A stretch of DNA of 7,318 bases from Spirochaetota bacterium (lineage in GTDB: Bacteria; Spirochaetota; Leptospiria; Turneriellales; Turneriellaceae): positions 1 through 7,318 of the forward strand of contig CAUJII010000051.1 in the NCBI GenBank assembly GCA_963205035.1, read 5' to 3'. Of this stretch, positions 1 to 4,744 are shown piece after piece; the first letter of the stretch is position 1, and each line of letters starts with the position of its first letter. Both the position numbers and the translations under genes were made by a program. The notes under the pieces were generated by a model. That model was not told the origin of the DNA. It did no database searches and was given only the letters and a program-made list of their open reading frames with translations.

Positions 1-975
1 AGTCTTTTCAAAAGTCGTCTTATCGACTAAAATTTGACTCGCTATTTTTTTGTTATGGCGTTCAATGCGTCTTGCGTCGGTAACGGCTTGCCCAAACACG
101 ATGAATTTGAAGTTTTGTGGTGTCTTGACAGTGCTTGAAAACAGCGTGCCTGTCGACACGCCGATACTGACAGAGACCGGTTGGTTATTAGGGCTTGGGC
201 GGGCAGCAAAAAAAGTTGCAAGACGCTCTTTCAAAGCCAGCGCACAATGCACTGCATTCAACGTGTCGTTTTCATGGGTGAGTGGAGTGCCGAATGCCGC
301 CAGAGAAATATCGGCGATTGTGTGTTGGATTGCTCCCTCGTGAGCAAAAATTGTTTGCGAGATTTCTGTAAAAAGTTCCCCCAATAAAATTTCTAAATTT
401 AACGGAGGTAATCCACCGTATGCCGGATAAAGATTTTCAATGTGCAAAAAAAGAGCCGTCGCTTGGGATGTTGATGGCGTGATCGTCGAGCCCGATTTTT
501 GTAATTTTTCGATGTCGCCTTTGCAGAAGTATTGAGACAAAATTGCCGACTGCGCTTCAAACGTTTCGTTCGAGCGTTGGAGCTTTAAGCGTTCTTCAAA
601 ACGGTCGAGCCATTGCCTGGTTTTGAGTAATAGCTCTTGATGGCGGATCGGTTTGAGGATGACTTCGTCGGCGTCTTTCGCGAGAGCCAGAACGGCGGTG
701 TCTTCTGTCGCGTCGGCTGTCATCATTAAAATGGGAAGTTGTGCATGCCGCGTTTCTGAGCGCAGATAATCTAAAATATCGAGCCCCGAAATATCACCCA
801 GATAAATGTCGATGAGTGCCAGTGAATAGTTAGTCGCAGCCGCGTCATTGAGAGCTTTCTGGCCTTCTGCGAAGTAAGTAACTATGTTGCCATTGCCCTC
901 AAAGAGAGCTTTTAGTGTTTCACCCAAAAGTGCGTCGTTTTCAACGAGAAGAATGCGTGCCGGGTTAATCGCCAT
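1..975 (-). CDS. Response regulator with C-terminal class III nucleotide-cyclase-like domain (partial, runs off left edge)
   Basis: The reading frame is open for 325 codons from ATG 975-973 to the window edge. An in-frame TAA at 984-982 rules out a longer start, but no good ribosome binding site is visible. Residues 7-115 form a CheY-like receiver domain: acidic E12/D14, phospho-acceptor D56 in LIDIYLGD, switch T86 in LMMTAD, and K108 in LKP, so phosphorylation by a partner histidine kinase is expected. A charged, probably helical linker spans about 115-160. Residues from about 170 resemble a class III adenylate/guanylate cyclase homology domain: FLHIENLY in place of FADIxGFT, IADISLAAFGTP for IGDxxMAxFGxP, IGVSTG, and VFGQAVTDARRIE for xxGdxVNxAaRLE. 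By eye only the second metal Asp (D222) and the late Arg (R303) remain of the usual catalytic set, so the domain may be a non-catalytic sensor or partner. It is the last visible gene of the minus-strand gspG run, 32 bp after its neighbour. No histidine kinase is in the window. Confidence 0.85.
   Translation of the reverse strand, partial: MAINPARILLVENDALLGETLKALFEGNGNIVTYFAEGQKALNDAAATNYSLALIDIYLGDISGLDILDYLRSETRHAQLPILMMTADATEDTAVLALAKDADEVILKPIRHQELLLKTRQWLDRFEERLKLQRSNETFEAQSAILSQYFCKGDIEKLQKSGSTITPSTSQATALFLHIENLYPAYGGLPPLNLEILLGELFTEISQTIFAHEGAIQHTIADISLAAFGTPLTHENDTLNAVHCALALKERLATFFAARPSPNNQPVSVSIGVSTGTLFSSTVKTPQNFKFIVFGQAVTDARRIERHNKKIASQILVDKTTFEKT
825..835 (+). repeat. Copy of AATAGTTAGTC core inside the response-regulator gene
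   Basis: An exact 11-base match to the core of the 4183-4209 tandem repeat, on the plus strand and therefore antisense to the gene. On the coding strand it falls in the codons for T48-N49-Y50-S51 of the receiver domain, just before the phospho-acceptor strand. Confidence 0.6.
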
Positions 976-1007
976 GGCCGGTTAAGGTTGGGTTTGAAAA
1001 CACGGGG

Positions 1008-1310
1008 TCAAATATATGTCAACGCTTCAAAATCTTTATCGATGAGCGTACGGTTCACTTTCTGTATGGAGATACGGTATGCGATGTACATATTCTGACT
1101 TGCCATATCGCGGTAACGGACGAGGTCAAATCCATAGATTTGCGAACGAAAATAAAATCCCGATTTGAGCTTCTCTTCGATATCGCTGCTGCAAAATTGG
1201 AGTGCATCGTCTAAGGCCACAAAGCCTTCGCCGTGGAGTAATTCGTTACGGTGGGTAAAAACTCCTTCGCGCTGAAGGGCAATGAGCATTTTGACGCGGT
1301 ACTGCTGCAT
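1008..1310 (-). CDS. Hypothetical protein, 100 aa
   Basis: I do not recognise this protein. It starts at ATG 1310-1308, ends in TGA 1010-1008, and lies in the same direction as gspG and the response regulator, 32 bp before the latter. It has no signal peptide, transmembrane segment or prepilin cleavage motif. The C-terminal half (SGFYFRSQIYGFDLVRYRD, then MYIAYRISIQKVNRTLIDKD) loosely recalls the beta-rich tail of some pilin-like proteins, with an alternating Y..A.......R..IDKD pattern, but this is an impression only. The frame stays open upstream to a TGA at 1421-1419, yet holds no ATG, GTG or TTG there, so 1310 is the earliest ordinary start. There is no clear Shine-Dalgarno; a GC-rich hairpin (1315-1328) sits immediately upstream instead. 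Position and strand favour a real gene over chance, but coding status is not certain. Confidence 0.55.
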   Translation of the reverse strand: MQQYRVKMLIALQREGVFTHRNELLHGEGFVALDDALQFCSSDIEEKLKSGFYFRSQIYGFDLVRYRDMASQNMYIAYRISIQKVNRTLIDKDFEALTYI

Positions 1311-1314
1311 AGTT

Positions 1315-1439
1315 AGGGCTGCTGCCCTTAATAAGCATCGACAAGTTGCAGAGAGGAACTTGAGGGCGTGGGAGTTTAGGCTTAGAGCAGAAAGAATCGA
1401 ACCTGCTAGTTCTAAGCCTCAACTATCAGGAGTTTGCCC
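1315..1439 (-). other. Structured intergenic stretch with three hairpins between gspG and the 100-aa ORF
   Basis: Three inverted repeats occur in a row. The largest pairs 1373-1390 with 1403-1424: AGTT/AACT, one mismatch, AGGCTTAGA/TCTAAGCCT, then GCAG/CTGC with a 4-nt bulge (1407-1410) and a 12-nt loop (1391-1402). GGGC 1364-1367 could close around it with GCCC 1436-1439. The second hairpin is CAAGTT 1342-1347 with AACTTG 1357-1362. The third is AGGGC 1315-1319 with GCCCT 1324-1328 over a TGCT loop, ending 4 bp before the ATG of the next minus-strand gene. No hairpin is followed by a convincing U-tract on either strand, so none looks like a standard terminator. On the minus strand the big loop carries GGTTCGATT, which looks like a tRNA T-loop, but no cloverleaf can be drawn. 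Candidate roles are an mRNA-processing or stability element, a structured leader, or a small RNA. Confidence 0.45.
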
Positions 1440-1450
1440 AGTAAGGTATT

Positions 1451-1888
1451 TTATTTATCCATCAATTTATCAAGGTCAATGTCGGCGTCGTCTTTTTCGC
1501 CGCCTTCTTTGCCGTCGGCACCCAGACTAACTATTTTCGAATGGCTGCCGTCGACTGTATATTTGAATTTATTTTTCCATGGGTCGAGTAGGTAGCGCTT
1601 GTCCATGTATGGGCCACCCCAGCCTTCGAGGCCAGCAGGTTGTTCGACGAGTGCTTCGAGACCTTCGTCTTGCGTCGGGTAGCGGCCGTATTTATTCTTG
1701 AACTCGAAAAGGGCGAATTGCAGCTTGCCATAAGTCACCTTGAGCTCGACGTCGGCTTTTGCACGCGAGGCTTTGTCGTCTCTGAGAACAACTAACAGAA
1801 CGCTCATGAGTCCGCCTAAGATGACGAGGACGACCATGAGTTCGATGAGTGTGAAACCTTTCCGTTTTTTGAGCGATTTTACTTTCAT
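1451..1888 (-). CDS. gspG: Type II secretion system major pseudopilin GspG
   Basis: GspG is the major subunit of the periplasmic pseudopilus that drives substrates through the type II secretin. The 145-aa protein starts MKVKSLKKRKG, with a basic leader and the prepilin peptidase site G11|F12, then FTLIELMVVLVIL with the conserved Glu at mature position 5 (E16). After the hydrophobic helix comes the GspG globular signature: KYGRYPTQDEGLEAL (66-80), GWGGPY (89-94), LDPWKNKFKY (101-110), and SLGADGKEGGEKDDADI (121-137), the acidic, glycine-rich calcium-binding loop of the family. Length is normal (mature about 134 aa). It is the first minus-strand gene of the run and diverges from the fmdB-like gene across an 89-bp gap. 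No strong Shine-Dalgarno is visible before ATG 1888-1886. No gspH, I, J or K gene follows within the window; the next genes are a small unknown and a response regulator, so it is detached from the usual pseudopilin cluster, at least on the downstream side. Confidence 0.93.
   Translation of the reverse strand: MKVKSLKKRKGFTLIELMVVLVILGGLMSVLLVVLRDDKASRAKADVELKVTYGKLQFALFEFKNKYGRYPTQDEGLEALVEQPAGLEGWGGPYMDKRYLLDPWKNKFKYTVDGSHSKIVSLGADGKEGGEKDDADIDLDKLMDK
1525..1535 (-). repeat. Copy of AATAGTTAGTC core inside gspG
   Basis: An exact 11-base match to the core of the 4183-4209 tandem repeat, read on the minus strand in the sense direction of gspG. It encodes part of K-I-V-S-L just before the conserved GADG of the calcium-binding loop. 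Confidence 0.6.
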
Positions 1889-1950
1889 AGTGCTTTGCTT
1901 GCGTTTCGATAGACTACGACAAGGCTTTTTTACTTTAGGAGGCTCTTAGC

Positions 1951-1979
1951 TTGACATAGTGTATTTACCTCAAATTTAT
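1951..1979 (+). promoter_or_regulatory. Possible promoter of the fmdB-like gene
   Basis: A perfect TTGACA -35 hexamer lies at 1951-1956. At the standard 17-bp spacing the -10 position holds only ATTTAT (1974-1979, three of six matches to TATAAT). If this is the promoter, transcription would start at about the ATG at 1984, giving a leaderless or nearly leaderless mRNA. That would fit the lack of a Shine-Dalgarno near the start; the only AGGAGG (1938-1943) is about 40 bp too far upstream. The weak -10 keeps confidence low. Confidence 0.2.
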
Positions 1980-1983
1980 GCGT

Positions 1984-2304
1984 ATGCCCACGTATGATTA
2001 CCGCTGCGCACACTGCGGCAGCGTCTTTGAGAAATTCCACGGCATGAACGAAAACCCCGCTGTGGAATGCCCCTCGTGCCATTCCACAGAAACGGCGCGG
2101 CAGGTGAGTTTAGGCGCGGGGATTGTTTTCAAGGGCTCTGGCTTTTATGTGAACGACTATAAGAATGCGAGCACACCCGCAGCAAGTTCTGCGCCGAAAG
2201 TAGCTACCGAGAAATCGGAGCCAAACACTGCGAGTGCCGAAAAATCTTCTACACCGGATGCGTCGGCGCATGCGTGTGGGCCTTCGTGCAGCCACGCCGG
2301 ATAG
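1984..2304 (+). CDS. FmdB/CxxC_CxxC_SSSS-type zinc-ribbon protein
   Basis: This is a small putative regulatory or metal-binding protein of the FmdB family, 106 aa from the chosen start. The family almost always begins MPTYDYxC, so ATG 1984 is preferred over the ATG six bases upstream (1978), which would add only Met-Arg. The N-terminal ribbon holds C8-x2-C11 and C29-x2-C32, a four-cysteine zinc site. The conserved GxGIVFKGSGFYVNDYK follows at 44-60. Residues 61-95 are a low-complexity Ala/Ser/Thr/Pro/Glu linker. The protein ends with a second Cys/His cluster, HACGPSCSH (96-104), which could bind another metal ion. The function of FmdB proteins is poorly established; a link to amidase-gene regulation was proposed for the founding member, and transfer of that role here would be a guess. 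It is followed after 46 bp by the FNR gene on the same strand. Confidence 0.88.
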   Translation: MPTYDYRCAHCGSVFEKFHGMNENPAVECPSCHSTETARQVSLGAGIVFKGSGFYVNDYKNASTPAASSAPKVATEKSEPNTASAEKSSTPDASAHACGPSCSHAG

Positions 2305-2350
2305 CAATTAAACGAGACTTGATAAATACCACAAATTAAAACGAGGCAAC

Positions 2351-3232
2351 ATGGCAGACAACCCCGCAAAAGAATTTCCCCGTCCTACGGTCGAGGTGAA
2401 CACCTACAAGAAAGCGAACACGCTCACCGCGAAGGTTCTTGAGACCCGCGTGCTTTACCGCGAAGACGATATGAACGATGTGCGACACATCGTTCTCGAC
2501 GCAAAGCCGATGAATTATTTCGACGGCCAAAGCGTGGGAGTTATCCCCCCGGGGCTGAATGAGAAAGAAAAGCCGCACGCCGTCAGGCTTTATTCGATTG
2601 CCTCGCTCGAAGCAAATAAAGAAGGAAGCGAGAATCTGGTCTTGTGCGTCAAACGCGATAATACAGTCGATCCGCAAACAGGTACGGTCTACAAAGGCGT
2701 TGCCTCCAATTATCTTTGCGACCTTAAAGTTGGAGATGAGGTAACACTCACAGGGCCTGCGGGACGTAAATTTTTGCTGCCGCTTCCGGAAGAAATCCAT
2801 CGCCCTTACATTTTTGTTGCAACGGGCACCGGCATCGCTCCTTTTCGGGGGTTCATGCAGCGTCTCTTTAGACATACGCCTAATTTTGCATCTCCAGTGC
2901 ACTTGCTCTTTGGAGTCAAGAAGGAAGCGGAACTCTTGTACGATGAAGAATTTCGCGAGTACAATGCGCCGCACTTTTTTTACCACAAAGCACTGAGCCG
3001 AGAAATGAAAAATTCTGCAGGCGGCCGCTATTACGTTAGCGATATTTTTACAGAAAAGGCCGACATATTTTGGCCTCTGATAAGAGATGAAAGGACGATT
3101 CTTTACATGTGCGGCCTTAAGGGAATGGAAGAGGGGATTGGCCGCGCAATCAACGAATTGGCGAAGGCGAATGGCGCGGGTGAAGATTTTTACGCCTCGA
3201 TGGAACACCGCGTAATCGATGAAGTCTATTAA
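2351..3232 (+). CDS. Plant-type ferredoxin-NADP+ reductase (FNR)
   Basis: This soluble FAD enzyme moves electrons between NADP(H) and ferredoxin or flavodoxin. The 293-aa protein matches the plant-type (plastidic/Leptospira-like) FNR family: MNDVRHIVLD (41-50), GQSVGVIPPG (59-68), FAD-binding RLYSIAS (79-85), GVASNYLCDLKVGDEV (116-131), GPAGRKFLLP (135-144), the NADP-binding ATGTGIAPFRGF (157-168), ALSREMKN (214-221), YMCGLKGMEEGI (252-263), and a C-terminal Tyr (EVY, 291-293) that stacks on the flavin in this family. S216, R217 and Y228 have the spacing of the NADP 2'-phosphate-binding Ser, Arg and Tyr of plant FNR, so NADP(H) rather than NAD(H) is expected. The usual GVCSN is GVASN here. 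No plastid-type transit peptide is present; the N terminus is cytosolic. Start: ATG 2351 with GAGG four bases upstream (2343-2346). It is probably co-transcribed with the next gene, whose start lies at or before its stop. In a non-photosynthetic cell it would most likely reduce ferredoxin or flavodoxin with NADPH. Confidence 0.92.
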   Translation: MADNPAKEFPRPTVEVNTYKKANTLTAKVLETRVLYREDDMNDVRHIVLDAKPMNYFDGQSVGVIPPGLNEKEKPHAVRLYSIASLEANKEGSENLVLCVKRDNTVDPQTGTVYKGVASNYLCDLKVGDEVTLTGPAGRKFLLPLPEEIHRPYIFVATGTGIAPFRGFMQRLFRHTPNFASPVHLLFGVKKEAELLYDEEFREYNAPHFFYHKALSREMKNSAGGRYYVSDIFTEKADIFWPLIRDERTILYMCGLKGMEEGIGRAINELAKANGAGEDFYASMEHRVIDEVY

Positions 3233-3233
3233 G

Positions 3234-4175
3234 ATGATCTTCTCCATGCGCTTGAGGACATCTTTTTTTCGCTGTACGGTTCTTATTACCCTTATTTTTT
3301 CTGTAACGGCATGCTCTCTTAAGAAGATGGCAGTACGCCAAGCATCTGGATTTTTCGCAGAGAGCCGCAAAGTCTTCGAGGAAGAAGTCGACCTCGACAT
3401 TGCAGAACCTGCAATTGCGGCAAACATGAAGCTCCTCGAAGCGATGCAAGTCCATGATCCGGAAAATGAAGATTTGAATCTGCTCATCGCAGAGACTTAT
3501 GGCGCCTATACGTTGGCGTTCGCAGAAGACAAGATGGAAGAAGCCGAGTTCGAGAAGAATTCAGTCGAAGAGCAAAAACAACGCGCGAGGGCGAAAGCAC
3601 TCTACTTACGCGCACGCGATTATGCGGCGAAGGTTCTCCTCCCGAAGCTCGATGTGACCGACATGGCGCATCTAACGGAAGAAGGTCTCAAAGAAAAACT
3701 AAAGGATCTCGACAAGGACGCAATCCGCAGTCTTTTTTGGTACGCGTTCGCTTGGGGGTCTGCAATTAACGTCGACCGCGAAGACACCGAGGGATTGTCG
3801 AATTTGCCGAAAGTCGAAGTGATGATGGAAAAAGTCAAAGCGTTGGACGAGGCGTATTACTTTGCGGGGGCGTGGCTTTTTGAAGGCGTCTACTTCGGTG
3901 CCCGTTCCGAAATGCTCGGCGGTAATTTGGCGCGCTCGAAAGAGGCGTTCGAGAAGAATTTGAAGCTTACGCAGGGGAAGCTCCTGATGACGCATTATTT
4001 CTATGCACGGACGTACTGTATTTTTGCGCAAGATTCGGCGTGTTTTGACAGGCATATCGCTGCTGTCCTCGAGGCGCCCTTGACACAGCAGAGCGAACAG
4101 AAGCTCGCCAATACCCTTGCCAAGCAAAAGGCTCTGCGGCTCAAGGCGCACAAGTCGGACTTTTTTGTTGAATAG
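3234..4175 (+). CDS. TRAP transporter T-component (TatT)-like lipoprotein
   Basis: This is a 313-aa predicted lipoprotein. A basic, hydrophobic leader ends in the lipobox VTAC with Cys27 as the lipidated residue. The body is helical and matches the pattern of the TatT family, first described in Treponema pallidum as a TPR-like partner of a TRAP-type periplasmic binding protein. Matching blocks are DPENEDLNLLIAETYGAY, RAKALYLRARDYAAKVL, the aromatic FWYAFAWGSAIN, LPKVEVMMEKVKALDEAYYFAGAWLFEG, then LGGNLARSKEAFEKNLKLTQG, and near the end NTLAKQKALRLKAHKSDFF. Start choice: ATG 3219 overlaps the FNR gene by 14 bp, ATG 3234 begins one base after the FNR stop with GAAG at 3221-3224 upstream, and ATG 3246 would still keep the signal peptide. 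I prefer 3234, but the call does not depend on it. No TRAP binding-protein or membrane-subunit gene is adjacent, so its partner is unknown. Confidence 0.8.
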   Translation: MIFSMRLRTSFFRCTVLITLIFSVTACSLKKMAVRQASGFFAESRKVFEEEVDLDIAEPAIAANMKLLEAMQVHDPENEDLNLLIAETYGAYTLAFAEDKMEEAEFEKNSVEEQKQRARAKALYLRARDYAAKVLLPKLDVTDMAHLTEEGLKEKLKDLDKDAIRSLFWYAFAWGSAINVDREDTEGLSNLPKVEVMMEKVKALDEAYYFAGAWLFEGVYFGARSEMLGGNLARSKEAFEKNLKLTQGKLLMTHYFYARTYCIFAQDSACFDRHIAAVLEAPLTQQSEQKLANTLAKQKALRLKAHKSDFFVE

Positions 4176-4182
4176 GGGCGTT

Positions 4183-4209
4183 GGAATAGTTAGTCGGGAA
4201 TAGTTAGTC
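4183..4209 (+). repeat. Tandem direct repeat GGAATAGTTAGTC x2
   Basis: Two exact 13-mers, 4183-4195 and 4197-4209, are separated by a single G. They lie in the 77-bp gap between the TatT-like gene and the secreted-protein gene, eight bases past the preceding stop and 43 bases before the next start. A TATATT (4210-4215) touches the second copy. The 11-base core AATAGTTAGTC recurs twice elsewhere in the window. Confidence 0.75.
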
Positions 4210-4215
4210 TATATT
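4210..4215 (+). promoter_or_regulatory. Possible -10 element of the 4253 gene
   Basis: TATATT directly abuts the second 13-mer repeat and resembles a -10 hexamer, about 43 bases before the next start. At 17-bp spacing the -35 position is TAGTTA (4187-4192), which lies inside the first repeat copy. The match is weak (three of six to TTGACA), so any promoter here would need an activator or would be weak. Confidence 0.2.
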
Positions 4216-4252
4216 TTGTTTATCGTGTATTTCCAAAATTGGATTATGTCGC

Positions 4253-4696
4253 ATGAATAAATTGATCTTAGCGGCTCTTATTTTCTGCTCGCCGCTTCTT
4301 GCCGAAGAGGTTTTCTTGACCTGCCAAGTTACGCAAATTGCCGCTTCAAAAAGTTCTACAAAGTCAGACCGTAGCCTCAAGAAAATTGTCAAAGCACTTG
4401 CGAAAGATAGCGCGTTTCAAGAGTATAAGGGTTTTCGGTCGGTAGGCAAGAAAAATCTCAGCGCGACAAAGCATAAAGAAGGGAAGGCGCAGCTCAAAAA
4501 TAAAACAAGATTTGCGATGAAAGTTATTTCGGTAGTCCGCGCTCACCGCAAGAATACGATAAAACTGGATGTCTCTTTAGGCGATCACCGCGAAACTAAA
4601 TCCTTTATCGACCGCAATTACTTACTGCTCAATGCGGGCGAACTGTCCTCTAAAGAAGATTTGATTCTCGCGGTGAGCTGTCCTTTGTTCCCATAG
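4253..4696 (+). CDS. Secreted hypothetical protein, 147 aa
   Basis: I cannot name this protein with confidence. It begins with a short Sec signal peptide, MNKLILAALIFCSPLLA, with likely cleavage after A17 before EE, so the 130-aa mature protein is probably periplasmic or exported. The mature part is rich in Lys and Ser. It runs VFLTCQVTQIAAS, a helix SLKKIVKALAKD, then FQEYKGFRSVGKKN, and finishes in beta-like strands (FAMKVISVV, TIKLDVSLG, RNYLLLNAGE, DLILAVSC). This layout, Leu/Val-rich strands around a YxxFR motif followed by an L..G.L-type end, resembles uncharacterised exported proteins of deltaproteobacteria, but that is a pattern impression. C24 and C143 could form a disulphide. A GGA at 4241-4243 nine bases before the ATG is a weak Shine-Dalgarno. 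It lies between the tandem repeat and guaA (48 bp gap). Confidence 0.75.
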   Translation: MNKLILAALIFCSPLLAEEVFLTCQVTQIAASKSSTKSDRSLKKIVKALAKDSAFQEYKGFRSVGKKNLSATKHKEGKAQLKNKTRFAMKVISVVRAHRKNTIKLDVSLGDHRETKSFIDRNYLLLNAGELSSKEDLILAVSCPLFP

Positions 4697-4744
4697 CTTC
4701 TGCGTTGGTTGGCACAGCGACTCACATATTACGATAGGTAATCG

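Noticed and set aside
50..387. Plus-strand open frames at the left edge
   Set aside because: Antisense to the receiver-cyclase gene, whose receiver motifs and 325-codon open frame are clear.
1378..1419. Possible tRNA on the minus strand, from GGTTCGATT and GAATCGAACC-like sequence
   Set aside because: The bases around the T-loop-like motif do not form a T-stem in the right register, and no acceptor, D or anticodon arms can be placed. The strong pairing is a simple long hairpin.
1378..1419. Rho-independent terminator after gspG
   Set aside because: The stem is strong but no T-run follows it on either strand.
1282..1530. Plus-strand open frame of 82 codons
   Set aside because: It crosses the hairpin-rich gap and runs antisense into gspG. 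It is arginine-rich, with no start-site support.
2336..3487. Long open frame of 383 codons on the minus strand
   Set aside because: It lies antisense to the well-supported FNR gene and the start of the TatT-like gene. Its translation shows no domain, is rich in Arg/Cys/Phe, and looks like a shadow of the other strand.
4697..4744. Purine riboswitch upstream of guaA
   Set aside because: The gap is only 48 bp, too short for the aptamer, and no characteristic stems are visible.
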